This document shows positions 23,123-35,637 of a DNA stretch of 64,000 nucleotides, in pieces. The stretch is taken from assembly GCA_000729835.1 (NCBI GenBank), contig JFHB01000004.1:124001-188000 (forward strand), given 5' to 3'. This DNA is from Atkinsonella hypoxylon (Eukaryota > Ascomycota > Sordariomycetes > Hypocreales > Clavicipitaceae). The notes below the pieces were generated by a model. It did no database searches. It was not told the DNA's origin and saw only the letters and a program-made list of their open reading frames with translations. The position numbers and the translations under genes were made by a program. Position 1 is the stretch's first letter. Every line of letters begins with the position of its first letter.

Positions 23123-26100
23123 GCGTCACATTACCCAAATGTCGAAAAAAGGTAAAAGTACCCATCTTCATCACAGCATATTCCCGCCTATATAATATGC
23201 TCTGAGAGTGCCATGCAAGCATGTGTTTTTCACCTTCGACTTTACCCTTTTTACTCTCGTAAGGAGATACCCGCATCAGAAAAAGAAGTAACGTCGTGAG
23301 CTTTTACTTTGGATGATAACGCACACCCTCCTCCGGAATAATATCTTAATTATCACTTTAAATTTCGTTTACGTCCCTTAACCAGATGACGTTCCGGCAT
23401 AGGCTGGCCTTTGCTCTCTGCCCCCGATTCGGTGGCCAACCGTCACAGCATGAGCATAAGGTCAGATGAGTGGCCTTGCGCTTTTAGCTCCTACTCTATC
23501 TTACAACGAAAACTCATCTATAAATAAAAATATAATTCGCTGGCTGAAGTTATGCATCAAGTCAATCGAGCCATCGAACTCGATGAATTGCTTGAGTAGA
23601 TTGCAGCTTTTTACTTGAAGGCTGGTGGAACCGGAAACTAGCGTTTTGGGGGGCATCGGGTTCACATGGGTAGATCTTCTTCTTTTCACCTTCTTCACCT
23701 TTTTTTTTCTTTTTTTTTTTGTTACCTTTTTTTCTGGTAATACATATGTATTGTACTGAATTAGTCGGGCACATCTGTAATATCCAGATCGAGGACAATG
23801 GGGATAACATGCATGTATGTGATCCCGTTTGTAACTACGGTTAGTAACGAGTGGTAAGTGGCGAGAGGCGAGATCATTGTGTCTCACGAACTCAGATTGG
23901 ACGGATTATCGGAGTGCGAGTGCGACTTATACCATGCATTTTGATCAATTTGTATCAGTTGCGTATGACAGGTTGGGTTGGGTTCCGTGGTATGCATATA
24001 TCGACCTTCAGAATTTCGTAACTGGTTCATGCTTCTTGGGAACAAGATGATTATGCAATTCCTGGAGGGAAATCTGCACATGCACATATATACATATTAG
24101 ATGATGCGGGTTATGAAAGTATGAGCGCTTCAACCTCGATTCGCATTGGGTACGACATGTTACGGGCAGGATACTTGGCATAACCGCCCAGCTGGCGCGG
24201 GATTACGATTAGAATGCATTGATTTACTTTAGTGCTGAGCGTCGAAGATACTAGGGACAAGCTGGAATGTGAGTTTTTTAATCAACGAGTGCACATTGCA
24301 GAGTTTAGTCCGCGTTAGCAGGGTTCGGTCGCGACCGGGTTTGCACACTCTGCCTTGGATTCTAACTCTCGCGCTTCCTTGTTTGGTAACGGTGAGTCCA
24401 CTACATGCTACGATAAAGCACGGGAGCTAGGTGGTCGCTCTGGTGTGATCAGATTGACGGATAATTCTTTTGGTGTAACATCTTATGGCCAATCTTCGCT
24501 GAAGAGTAAAGTGTGGTGTGTCGAACCATGTTGGCTTGTGGTATTGCAAATGGGCAGAAATGTGGATTTGTCAGTAGATGCATGCAGAATGATAAGAGTA
24601 CATTACATGGTGCTTGCCTTGCCAACGGCTATGGTACGATGATTGATACACAGATGCACGCAGCATGGTGTGACAATGCAATGACGTGGCCGAGTAACCA
24701 CCTGCAGCCAGCATCCAAGGTAGTACGGTATAGGGACGTCAACCCAGCTGATTATTTCCAGTTCCATCAAGATGCACATGTATATCGGCTAGCAGGCACG
24801 TCTGGACAAAGAGAAGGTTGTTAATGACTTTCTGCAGCAGGGCGGGAACACACTTTAACGTCGTGCTGGTGGGCGAGACGACTCGTCAATCGTCGCGAAA
24901 ACGTAACAGGAGATCCAGTGGAATTTGAGTCATGACTAAGACGTTGTAGGGTGGCTGGCATGATTGACGCCTTCGTCAAGCCTTGAAATTTTAGCTGTAA
25001 GAGGCGATGCGGTTTGCGGAAAGCAGCCGGGGCAATTTGTCGGTTTGATTGATCCTGGGGTCCTGAATTCTGTGTCTTTCAACTCACTCCCAACCGATGC
25101 CTGACGATTCGGTTGTTCTGGCCAATGTTGCTTTGATAAAATTGCTCGGCTTGCTCCAATAAGACTTTGCCCGATAGAAAACTACCTAGGTCATGAGTGC
25201 TAGACATCATCGCATCGTAATACCGGCTTTGTCCTGACTTATAAGTGGGCAGCATGAAACCAGACAACCGGGGAAGGATGCATGGAAGGATCGTACGGCA
25301 GAAGAGACGCAGTCGCACATATACAGACGTGGACGACGCGTGCCATAGAGTTGTATCACCCCAGAGACAACGGCTTCATGTCTTATGGGGGACAGCTCGA
25401 CCAATCGGGCTCAGCAACACAGCGCCAAGGTGATTCGTTGGGCGACAGTGAATGCCTGCGTTAAGATTGGAGAAGGATCATCCAAGGTAGCCATGGTAGC
25501 AGCGGGCGTCTTGCAGTTGCAGGGCCAATAGTTGGCTGCCGTTGTGCTTGCTTTTCCGCCTCCCTTTCAATTTCTCCCGTGTTTTGTGGTTGATTGCTTC
25601 GAGCTGACGAGCTGCTGCCAGTAAGTGATGAAATGTGCCGTCTCAACGTCGGCCCACCACTAAGCCGCTGTCCAGTCCAACGGCGAGTCTAACGGCGAGT
25701 CGTCATCCAATCACTCGGGTAGCAGATGCTCGACTCGGATCGTCCGCCAGACATGAATTTGTCTGGTCTGGTATTATGTATTATTTGAATTGGTATGTCC
25801 GTGGGGGTTGTCCGTGGGGGTTGTCGGGGCTAGGCGCGACATGGGCCATGCATGCATGCAGCGGAAGAAATTGCAACTCCCTGCACTTCAGCTCTCGCCA
25901 GCCGGGACAGCTGCGCCAGACGGCTCGTGGAACCGCCTCCTTCCTGCGTTAGGGCCGGTCATTCCTTCCTAATCCTGCTCCATCAAGTCTCACCCTGACG
26001 GCCCAGCTTGTCTGTTCAATATTGTCTGTTGCTTGACTATCGACTGCCCCAGAAGCCCTTCATTTCCAATTACTATCTCTTCATCGTCACCTCTATTCAT

Positions 26101-28432
26101 TGATCGCGGGCGTTCGTTTAGCCTCTGTGACAAGCTTGGGCGTGTTTGTCCTTGTTCGTCCTTCTGTCGTCTGTATGCTCAACTGCAACCACCCCAGCCT
26201 GCGCTCAAGGGAACTTGCCTTCTTGCGGCTTCGTCAATGGTTCAAGGTTTCTCTCGCAGAGTCGTCAGATCCGCCGTCATAATTCAACTCTGAAAATAAC
26301 TTTCATGATGCTACATATTTCTAGCTTACAGCACACCAAATTTAGCAGTCGAACTTCTACTGAATCATCAGCATCAATTGGACCTGGATGGTCCTGGTCA
26401 TTCCGTAAATAACTTCGACGGTTGCGGAGCACGACCAGGCAGGCCTAGCCGCTTCTTCGAGTAGCTTCAAACCCAGCCCAGGGCCCTGGACGGAATTCAC
26501 TCGATCCAGTGTTCCAGAAGGAGGACACATTCAGCAGTTCAGACACCGTAAGTCGCCAGCTTAGTGTGGTCCAGCCGCACTGGCAATGGTCTGGTGCAAT
26601 TGCATCAAAGGTGGTAGCCAGGTCCTCGTCTCATCACCTCGACTGACAATTTGCACCACCACCTGAAGCTGACAGCAATTTTACATTTCTGATACTCCAC
26701 ACTTATTTCTCATTCCGTAATACTCGTTTAGTCTTCAATAGGAACTTTATCCAGCTTTCTCGCCTCTTTCTCCCTCGCCATTACATCTACTTTTTCTTTT
26801 GCCGTAAATCTGATATCGACATTTCGTACGGCGCTCTATTAAACAGGTGCAGATCTTTGTCGCACTTCTCAGGAGACGGACCATTGAGACGTTATGAGAG
26901 CACAGGCAGCTCACGACTCCTTTGATTGCTGGTTCTAAATGTGGCTTTCGTCTTTTACCGACTTCAGTCTCGCAGTTGTGTTCTACTCCCGGCAATGATA
27001 GTTTTCTCCACTACGAATAAGCTCAAGCTCGCCGCACCCGGTATCATTCGCAACACGATACACTTTATCGTTGCCAACTGGCTCATTCTTTTCAGTAAAC
27101 GAGCCTGCGTCTGATTGCAACTGGCCGTGCTTGTTGCCTCCCTTGTCTCGTCAGCTAATAATAAACCTGAGTTTCCTAGTCGGTTTTTCGCTCCCGGAAG
27201 AATACCCTCCAATACCTCAAAAGCACAGCCATAGCATCTCCATAAACATCCCTGCTAGGCAAATAGCGAGTTCAATATTCACAGCCATTAAGCGCCCGCC
27301 ATCCCTGGATACTTTATTGTGCGTCTCCTGCTGCCCGCCAGTTGTATGATCCATCTCGGCGCTTCTTCCAGCGCTTTCATCGCGCAGTTGGTCTACCACG
27401 AGCCCTGCTGACCTCCCGGTTCCTGCGTCCACTCGAATATGCAACGGTTGCTCCGTGTTTCAGCGTCACCAATCCCGTATCATCAGACTCGGAAGCAGGG
27501 CAGGGCAGCAAGGGATAATACGGGGAACCAGCAAGGACCAGCTATTTCGGCTGCAACTAGCGCCTCTCCTTGCAGTTGCCGCCGGCGGCACGACATTTAA
27601 TACCAGCATTAATCCTCAGGCTTACAAATATTCCCTTTTCTCGTCATGGAACCTTCAACGACTTTAATGACATTTTTATTGTGAGTACCACCAAGTCTTT
27701 TTTTCATCTGTCGCTTTTATTTTATGCACTCGCATATAAACAGTCTCATGGCGTCTTGTTGAATGCGCAACTTTTGTCCAATATTATATCCCTGCCTAAA
27801 CACCGATATTCTGGGGGGGAAAAACCATCCGAAAACCCTCCCAGTTGCGTGGCTAGCTGGATTATCCCGTCTTGAGGTCTCGTGCGCTATTGTTCCGCAT
27901 TCATTTTGCATCATTCCCAAGGTTCCTGCTCCCTTATCTCCACAAGCTCGGCGCCGTTTAGTCAAAACCGTTCCGCAAACTGTGAAATTAGGCGAATTGG
28001 CCATCGCGTGAGCTATTTGGTCTGAATCGAATCGATCTACGCCATTCCTCAGATACTTTTTGCTAGTAGCAGGTAATTTCCTCTGCAGTCTCTATTTTCT
28101 TTCTCTTGGGTATGTGGGTCGTGGGTCGTGTGTCAGTGCATCAGCGTGGCATAGGTCCGCAAAGCTTCCACGTCACCGTGTCTATCTTCTTTCATCTCCC
28201 GTCATGACCTTTGCAAAGGAGGTGATACTGACGCCAAGTCTCAAGTGAAACGGACCCGTCCGTCAAATCGGTACAACTCATTGGGTCTTGGGACAATTTT
28301 TCCACGTGGTACACAATGAAGCATGATACGCGACGCGGGCGTGGTCAATGGAAGGGCTGTCCTTCATTTCGAAGCATCTCGTCGGGAGATGGATGCTCGA
28401 CTGTCAAGTCATCGAGGAATGGAGGCTTGAAA
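23123..28432. other. 5.3-kb gene-free interval upstream of the 28.4-kb gene
   Basis: No protein domain or convincing exon was found. The left 2.5 kb looks like ordinary spacer, with a T-run near 23699-23720 and short direct duplications near 25678 and 25797. From about 26000 to 28300 the + strand is rich in C and T with many short ATG frames, the style of a long promoter or leader with upstream ORFs. A short ATG frame at 27645 ends in a strong GTGAGT donor at about 27681, hinting at a spliced 5' leader. Confidence 0.4.
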
Positions 28433-29701
28433 ATGGGCAACACCTATTACTACTATGTAAGTCCCTTTGTCGCACGATAACCCAATTGTTCTTTTTACTA
28501 AAAAAATATAAAGTACGAGGTCGATGGCTCGACAGAAACTCATGACCCTACACAACCTTCCACAACGGCCTGCCCTTACTTACCCGGACAAACCGTGAAT
28601 ACGCTATATATACCTATTGAACGAAACTCAAGATTACGTAGCGCCTCTGTCAATTCCCTCCGTCGAGAATCATTCATGACCATGGACCCTGAGGCTCGTT
28701 TTGTCGCCCCCATACCGCAGCCTACACCTCTTGGTAAACCTGCTATGCGACGGCTTGGCTCGTCATCGTCCCTACTCCACGGCCACACAACCAGCCGATA
28801 TGAGTCTGGAGGGCCTTGCTGGAAACGATTTTTTGGTCGTAAAGCAGCGTCTCGGGATGGGGAAAGGTCAACAAATGCTGGTTATGATCGCGAGGGTGCT
28901 ACCTCACAGATTAACATCCAAACCCTTGACAATCGGCAACGAACCAGAGATATTTCCCCCGAGTCTCTACGACGCTTCCTGGTAGATGACGCTCCTCTGC
29001 CTATTGTTAACGGATCTCTATCCCTGCAGATTCCTCACCAAGCTAACGAAGAGGTGAATGATGACGACGACGACTTCGCTACAACGACCATGTTGGAGAC
29101 TCCAGTATTTGGAACAGGGCTGTCACCACCTCCCTTCCAGCGCACTGTGCGCACGATTGACGAGCCTCAACATATTCCCAATTCAAGCTCCCTGACCCCT
29201 ACCATCACAACAAACGTTCAAGAACAAGCCTCTCTTAAGCAGCAACCATTTGTCCTGGAAAGCACATGCCAGTTGGCCAACGTCGACTCAAATACCATTT
29301 CCCACTGCAACTGGTCTCCGTCAATATCATCAAGTACTTTTACCACGTCAATGTCACCACATTCCCTCGCTGATGAGCCGGCGTGCTTCTACGATTCCAA
29401 TGAAGATGATGACCTGTTGAGCACAGATGGCGACTTCTCATCCTATCGCTCGCAGTCGAATATGCCCAATCATGAAACATTTAAGGGCTATAGCCTGCCA
29501 CGACCTAGCGCAGAGGAGAAATTATTGGAATCAGCAAACCCTCAAATAACAGGGCTGCGACCAAGCCCGCTTTTGACTCGCTATTCTGAAATACCCATTA
29601 CGGGGACTAATTACCTTGGTGGCCCCATTGACACTGGTCTTGATGACTTTGTCAGCGAACTTGATCTCATGGTTGAAGTCATCAGCAACAAGCGTGATTG
29701 A
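28433..29701 (+). CDS. Unrecognised Ser/Thr-rich, acidic fungal protein, two exons
   Basis: I do not recognise this family. Exons 28433-28456 and 28514-29701 join through a 57-bp intron (GTAAGT...AAAG) to 403 residues. The tiny first exon encodes MGNTYYYY; the second continues YEVDGSTE and then CPYLPGQTVNTLYIP, RLRSASVNSLRRESFMTMD and a long low-complexity middle. The frame is open through all 1188 bases of exon 2 and begins exactly at the acceptor, which supports the join. Features include RRLGSSSS and NSLRRESF, which resemble basophilic kinase sites, an acidic run NDDDDDF, and a C-terminal SELDLMVEVI helix. No membrane segment or signal peptide is seen. A further in-frame ATG at 28316 could add 39 residues. 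The long pyrimidine-rich upstream interval suggests a regulated gene, but that is inference. Confidence 0.65.
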
Positions 29702-30529
29702 AGTTATTGCATCAAGTTGCTCGCTCTGGCGAGTCCATTTGCGGATAAGCCACCTATGTTTCGTTTTTTTGCTTTTGACCCCGCATTTCGAGACAACTTT
29801 GTTTTGAGATTGTAAAACATACCGGATATTTTTATCATGTTCTTGCCCGAAATATCATCTGTTTATAAGTCATAAGCGGACTTGACTTTCATACTTCCAA
29901 GAAGCCTATCTTCTATTTCGTTCCCTTTCCTTTCGCTCTCATATGTTGGCGTTAATCAGGATGGTATTCTTGCAGGCAAGCCATTGAGAAACTTCTGATA
30001 CCCTTGTGCATTTTCTGGCCACATGTTTTTTTAGTAGCAACAAAGCAAGGCGTACGTGTATGAACTTTATATAGGTTTATATTGTTGGTCGTCTCTAGGA
30101 AGGGGCGAAGACAGCAGCAACGTATTTGATGAGCTGGCTTTATAAAAGATGCAAGCGTACAGTAGGCCAAACAGACCAGAGGTTAAATATGAAGGTACAT
30201 TCGATAGCCTAATGGCAGTCGAAATTTCAAGAACCCACTTTAGTTTGATTAATGTGTAGTCCCAAAACGATGCGCAGAAAACCAGCGCAATTTGACATAT
30301 CTTGTCGAATAAGCAGGGTTTGCTAAGCCGCAACGCACGCTGATGACCAGTTCAAGGTTCAGGATATTTTGAACTACACAACACAAAACTGTCAAGTGAA
30401 GACTGCAATTGATTGTTTTTCAGTCCATGTTTTCTTCCGTCCATAACAAATCCGGCTCAACGTCAGATAATCCCTGTCTCACCGCTGGCTATATTGGCAC
30501 GTTGCCTGTTGTCATGCATAGGCTGAGCG
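29702..30529. other. Convergent 3' intergenic region, 28.4-kb gene / VPS72
   Basis: This 828-bp gap lies between two stop codons. It is AT-leaning, with only short unsupported frames; I see no gene or repeat. Confidence 0.5.
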
Positions 30530-32921
30530 TCAGCTAGATTTGATGACATTCTTGCTTGAGGGTTCGCGTCCTGCGCAGTCTGTAACTTCTTTCTCCTTTT
30601 GCTCATCGGCAGCGGCGGCAGTCTTTGTTTGCCCGCTACAAGGGTTAAGAAACCGCTCTGGGACCCCCTTGGCAGCTTCTTTCCCGCTGCCTATCCATGC
30701 GCCGACGAGTCGGCTCCAATTGTACTCGCCGTGGTACAGCCGCTGGAGCTCCTTGTACGCGTATGTGTTGTAGAATGGTAGACCTGTTTTGGGGTCACGG
30801 TAGCGTGCTGGGTTGTTGGTAATTACGCAGATTGGCGGGGCGGCAGATTCTGGATTTGGACACCGTTAGTACTTGCACTTTGCACAGTTGGCTCAACTCA
30901 GTGTTATGGTGATCTTGCGTTGATGGGGACAGCGATGAACTATTCTAAGGAGGGGTTGGTGATTCGAATGAGCAGGGAAAGATGGCGAGGGTGAACTTAC
31001 TGGCTAGCTTTGTCATCTTGCGGCCAAAGAGGATCTGGGTCTGGATGCTCTTGTCGCGCAGAGCAACTTCGTTGAAGTTTTGAAATATAATGCCGTTACG
31101 CGTGGCATTCATATCGCGAGGTCGCTCTGGTTCGGCGGCCGGGGCTTCGGAGTCTCTGGGGCTGACGGCTTTGCTTGTCGGGGTCGTCTCATCTGGGGGA
31201 AGTTGAGCGTTGGCTTCAACTGATTCTGGCTTGGGATCGATGTCCATTGACGCCGGCACATGTACGGGCACCAGCCGTCCTGGAGATGCTTGACTGTGCT
31301 CCCATAGGCGTACAGATGGAGGTGCTAGTACGTTTGACTTCGGAGCCTCTGAGCAGGATTCCTTCGTGTCCACGCCAGCAGGTGGAAAGAGCGCAGGTGC
31401 TGCTAACACGCTAGATGGCCTTGTTTCAGCAGTGCCCGAGGTGAGAAGACAGGCAGTTTGACTATTTGGCTGCGGTGCTGCCATGCCACTTGATGCAATA
31501 GATGGGACGGCCGGAGCAGGAGGCGGAGCAGTTGCGGCGGGGGCCATCTTGCTTGGCGAGTCTGCTATATCGGTGGCCGTCGAGACGAGATCAGTTGACG
31601 CTGCTTGTTGGAGAAGCTCTTCAGTAGTCGGATTTGGGGTTTCCGGCTTCTCCTGCGTTGTATTCGTGGTGCTGAGTTCAGCATTTGCTTCCTTCGGTTC
31701 GGAGAAATTGGCTTCTGCATGTGGTGTCTTATGATTGGGTTTTGACGTAATTTCCGAGCTGCTTGAATCTACATCTGCTTTCACACCCGCAGAGTCCATC
31801 TCGGCTGTCTGGTTCCTTTGTGCAGTCTTGTCCTCAATGTTTCGAGAAGGCGAGGGCTTGGCTTCCGAAACCAGCTGGCTCGTCTCAAGAGCCCGAGTCT
31901 TAGAATTACCCAGAGCGTGGTCATCGGCAGCTTTATCCGTCGCCACGTTCTTCTCCTGACTCTTTGCCTTCCCCTTTGCCTTGCCAGCTTTGTCAGCCTT
32001 CTCACGTTTCTTCTTGGGTCTCTCTTCCACTTCGGTTACAAAAGGACGCAGTGATCGCAGCTCCATATCGTCCCACTGCCCCCTTCCGCTCCAAAACGTA
32101 ACAACAGGTCCTTTGAGCGTCCGTTGATTCAACGCAGCGAGCTTCGCCTTGCGTTCTTCCTCCCGTTGCTTCTCGGCCTCCTCCCATCTGTTCAGGCTCT
32201 TGCTATTGCGTTTCTCCACGATCTCGGCCTCGACCAGCCTCTCTTCTTGCGTCATGGGCGGCTTCTTCATCGCCTCCAGCCGGGCGGCCTTCTTTTCCAT
32301 CTGCGCGAGTTGCTTGAGCCTCCTAGCCTCTCGCTCCGCCATCTGCAGATGTAATTGCTCTTTGGAGATGCGAGTCGTCTTACGGGACGAGGCGCGGGTC
32401 GGCAGATCAGCAGCCGACGGCAGCCAAGACGTTCGTTCCGATCTCTTTTTGGGCCGAGGCGCTGGCGCTGGTGATTCAGTTGTCGCGGGGTCGATTCTAA
32501 CCCTCTTTCGAAATTTGGCAGGGATGGCTTCTTGCGCTTTTCGTTTTCGCTGCGCTGCTCGCTTTGCTTTGGCTTGGCGTTCTAATTCTTTCTCCCCCTC
32601 CAGGTCGTCTGCGTTTGCGTGGTTGTCGTCCTCGTCGTCGGACGACGAATCCATCTGCACATCAGAACCATCCTCGTCTGCGTCTGAAAAGCCTTGATCA
32701 TTCTCATCCTCGGCGAAGAGAAGCTCTAGGTCAGAGTCGGGTTCTTCGTTCGCAAGCATAGACTTCATGCGATTGCCAGCTGTTGAACGACGCTTTCTCG
32801 TGGTGGCAAGCCATTCTGTTTGCTGCACCGGCGAATCGCTCTCGGAGAGACTGTCAAGGTCGCTAAGAGGATCGGATAACTGCGACGTGTCTCGTTCCGA
32901 CATCGTGGAGCCGTTCTCCAT
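30530..32921 (-). CDS. VPS72: SWR1 complex subunit Vps72 / YL1 (H2A.Z-H2B chaperone)
   Basis: Exons 32921-31001 and 30849-30530 join through a 151-bp GT-AG intron to 746 residues. The N-terminal YL1 part has acidic patches (PDSDLELLFAEDENDQGF) followed by basic segments; in the family this region holds the H2A.Z-H2B dimer for insertion by the SWR1 remodeller. A Lys/Arg/Glu-rich coiled-coil stretch (about 195-275) precedes TLKGPVVTFWSGRGQW, a conserved YL1 motif. A long Ser/Pro/Ala-rich linker follows. The YL1 C-terminal domain is in the second exon: PPICVITNNPARYRDPKTGLPFYNTYAYKEL (about residues 644-674), then YNWSRLVGAWIG. A model stopping in the intron would lose this domain. The last 40 residues are divergent and charged. 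It is convergent with the unrecognised 28.4-kb gene. Start was taken at the first ATG; a second (residue 7) is also possible. Confidence 0.92.
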
Positions 32922-33732
32922 CGTGCTGTAGCTAAACAGAGGACCAGAACATCAGCCGCACCACCCATGCTGAATGGAAATCGAGGGTCGAGCTGCAGAA
33001 AGCTTGGGCGATGCGTTCGGCAAGGGGCTCCACTAAAACCCAGACGCCGCACACCACCACTGACATCACGCCCTCATGTGACTTAATACTGCTCACCCTT
33101 GTCAACTTCCTGCTTCATATATTACGCAGCCAATGGCTAACGCTATTAGAGACCTATTGCATATGGCTCGATGTCGAAATAACTAGCATGTCAGTGAAAT
33201 ATAGTAATTGTATGATCTCAATTAATAAGCAGCTGACAAGACTTGTGGCACGCGACCTGCAAATGTAATTCAACGATGCTATCAATGCTATAGAGTCATG
33301 TATACGCCAGGTTGCCCCAACGCCTCCCGCTAGCCGAAAATGCAAAAGTCCTTCTCAACACTCGAGATGAGACGGTACAGAAAGGGAAAAATGTTCAGAG
33401 CCCAGAAGGGAAAACAGAGGCTTCAGACCTAGGGAGGGCAACTCCAGATGCTGAACTCCATTTCCAAACCAGCAAGCCAGAACCCTATCAATATATGTGA
33501 TTCAGTAGTAATACAACCAAAAGATCACCCATTATGGACCAAGGCCGGGGCATGGCGCTAGACAAATATGCGTGCATGGGCAGTACAATGAGTAGTAACC
33601 CGACATGCGGCGATATTGGAACGTTAGGCTCCCCATTGGGTAAACCGAGCCAGAATTCTCTCAGCCATTTGTAGGTGAGCGCTGTTGCCTTTGGTCAAAG
33701 CCTCAGATTTGGAGGTGTGAGTCGCATCAGTT
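32922..33732. other. Intergenic region between ATG15 3' end and VPS72 start (both -)
   Basis: This 811-bp gap serves as VPS72 promoter at its left end and ATG15 3' region at its right end. The middle (about 33110-33260) is AT-rich. No gene or known element is seen. Confidence 0.45.
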
Positions 33733-35637
33733 TTACATCTCGTGTGAACCGAAGTCTTCGCCTTCGCCTTCACCGCTACCTCCCCCATCTTTACAAAACC
33801 CGATCCAATTACGATGTAGACATTGCCTCTTGGAAGGGGTAGTTGCAGTACTCGTTTGTGTGGTTGCAGACGGTGTTGAAGTCGGGGGACTGGTTATGGA
33901 AGGTCGAGTAATCGTGCTTGGATATGGTGATAATGTCGTGCTCGTTACGTCTTTATCCCAGCAGCCCCAGAACCTGCCTGGTGTCTCGCAGGTCGTTGTT
34001 GCCGCGGGACTTGTTGTGGGCAAGTCTGACGTTGTCGTGGCTTCCACAGTAGTGGTTGTCTTGTCCTTGCAGCCAAACCAGCCAGGCGTTTCACATGTTG
34101 AAGTCGAGTAATAAGTAGTCGTTGTCGTAGCAGTTACAGACGCCGTCGTTGTTGTCTCGTCCAGACAGCCCCACCAACCGGGCGTTTGGCAAGTGGTGGT
34201 ACGTGTACGTGTGCGAGTCGGTGTGGATGATGCCATCGAAGTCGTCGTCGCCGTACCATTGCTCTCGTACATTTTCCATAGAGCACAGTCACGGCATTCA
34301 GGGGTCAAATGGCATTCGGGAACGTTATCATACTTTAAAATAACATCAGAGATGACGGCCCGGATCTTATGGGTGCCAATACCCACGCGCCAGCCTTTGT
34401 CCGCAACCACGTCGTACACACACTCACTTCCTGTATGACAGGTTGTCTCCAAGGCGTAGCCGGCGAAGGAGCAAGACGCGGTAGCACCGTTGCAGGTGCC
34501 GATGTAAATTGGATCAGCAGTGTGACCAAAGTGATATGCGCCAGTATTTCGTCTCGTCTGAGGCGCTGTAGGGTCAGAACCAGGTGGGATGGGTAAGCCA
34601 AGTCTTGTCGCAGCCAAAGCCTCTGGAACTGCCTCAAATGTGACAACAGGCAAACCATATGTTAGGCCTAATAAGGAACTAACAGCTCCTCCTAGCGAAT
34701 GCCCAACTACCCAAATGTTGGAATTGGGATATCGCTCGGTCACGTTAGAGTATAGCTCGCGGGCAGCACCATAGTAGCGACTCTCCTCTTTCAGAGCCTT
34801 CTTGACACATGTGTTGTTGCAGGCATATGTCCCTGTAGCACAATCACAAACTTGGTGCCAGGTCCACTGGCCTTGTTGTGCACAACAACAACTGAAGAAC
34901 AAGTTATCATTAATCTTGTCATTAGTCGTTGTGCCATCTCCGTCAAAGACAGCTGGAGACGTTCCTTTCAAGCCGATGACAACCGTCGAATTATCGGCAT
35001 CAGCCCAGATGTGTCCACGGAGTCCGTCACTCTGCCATCCAAAATCAGCGCTGCGGTTGAAAGGATCGCCAACTTCTTCCCAATCGGGACCGGAGTCAGA
35101 CTCCACATAGGCATCGGCAGCCATGTAGGCCAAACTCAAGACTGTCCCCTTATCTGTGATGTCTGGGGAGGGTACTTCGTCCATAGTCCATGCCGAGGCA
35201 TCGAGAGCAGCAACAAATCCGTCTCGTCGAGACTGAGCGACCATAGGATCTATGATCGATGGTCGGCGATCCACCAGGCGTTCGATGGGTCTGCTACAGC
35301 TTTTTGCATTGAGATGTGGAAGGTCGTGCGCGGCATGCCCATCCTCGGCGGCAAGATAGACGCGAGGGGCCTTGTAAGTGACATCAAATCGGCGATGTAA
35401 TCGAGGATATCGGTCGGTGCCATGGTGATAGATGTGGCGAAGAGTGAAAGAGTGCTCGGCTGGTTGCGGTGGTTCCGGATTCGGAGAGCCAACCATGTCG
35501 GGAGGCATTAAGATCTCTTGTCCTAAAGGAACATCTTGACGGATATGTGATGACTCAGAGGTCGAAACAGGCAAGGAAGTCGCCAAGGCGAATATTATGA
35601 AGGCTTTGGAGAACTTGCTGATACGAGACGTGCGCAT
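33733..35637 (-). CDS. ATG15: Vacuolar/autophagic-body lipase Atg15
   Basis: A single exon encodes 634 residues. Atg15 is a type II membrane lipase sorted through multivesicular bodies to the vacuole, where it breaks down autophagic bodies and internal vesicles. Residues about 8-24 (KFSKAFIIFALATSLPV) form the signal anchor. The class-3 lipase core includes GHIWADADNSTVVIGLKGTS and the nucleophile elbow GHSLGG with Ser314; Asp375 (HTADPIYIGTC) and His423 (GIGTHKIRAV) complete the expected triad. The cysteine-rich FFSCCCAQQGQ segment is typical of Atg15 and lies in the lumenal domain. After about residue 460 a Thr/Ser-rich tail carries three copies of a C-x-TPG...GC-x-D unit (Cys483, 515, 550). 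Several Asn-X-Ser/Thr sites fit a lumenal glycoprotein. The tail is longer than in yeast Atg15. It is divergent from POB3. Confidence 0.95.
   Translation of the reverse strand: MRTSRISKFSKAFIIFALATSLPVSTSESSHIRQDVPLGQEILMPPDMVGSPNPEPPQPAEHSFTLRHIYHHGTDRYPRLHRRFDVTYKAPRVYLAAEDGHAAHDLPHLNAKSCSRPIERLVDRRPSIIDPMVAQSRRDGFVAALDASAWTMDEVPSPDITDKGTVLSLAYMAADAYVESDSGPDWEEVGDPFNRSADFGWQSDGLRGHIWADADNSTVVIGLKGTSPAVFDGDGTTTNDKINDNLFFSCCCAQQGQWTWHQVCDCATGTYACNNTCVKKALKEESRYYGAARELYSNVTERYPNSNIWVVGHSLGGAVSSLLGLTYGLPVVTFEAVPEALAATRLGLPIPPGSDPTAPQTRRNTGAYHFGHTADPIYIGTCNGATASCSFAGYALETTCHTGSECVYDVVADKGWRVGIGTHKIRAVISDVILKYDNVPECHLTPECRDCALWKMYESNGTATTTSMASSTPTRTRTRTTTCQTPGWWGCLDETTTTASVTATTTTTYYSTSTCETPGWFGCKDKTTTTVEATTTSDLPTTSPAATTTCETPGRFWGCWDKDVTSTTLSPYPSTITRPSITSPPTSTPSATTQTSTATTPSKRQCLHRNWIGFCKDGGGSGEGEGEDFGSHEM

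Noticed and set aside
24300..24330. Possible tRNA-like GGTTCG sequence
   Set aside because: No acceptor stem or anticodon arm can be built around it; no tRNA was found elsewhere either.
30945..31000. VPS72 ending in intron sequence (SKFTLAIFPC...)
   Set aside because: This skips a GTAAGT donor and loses the YL1 C-terminal domain present at 30849-30530.
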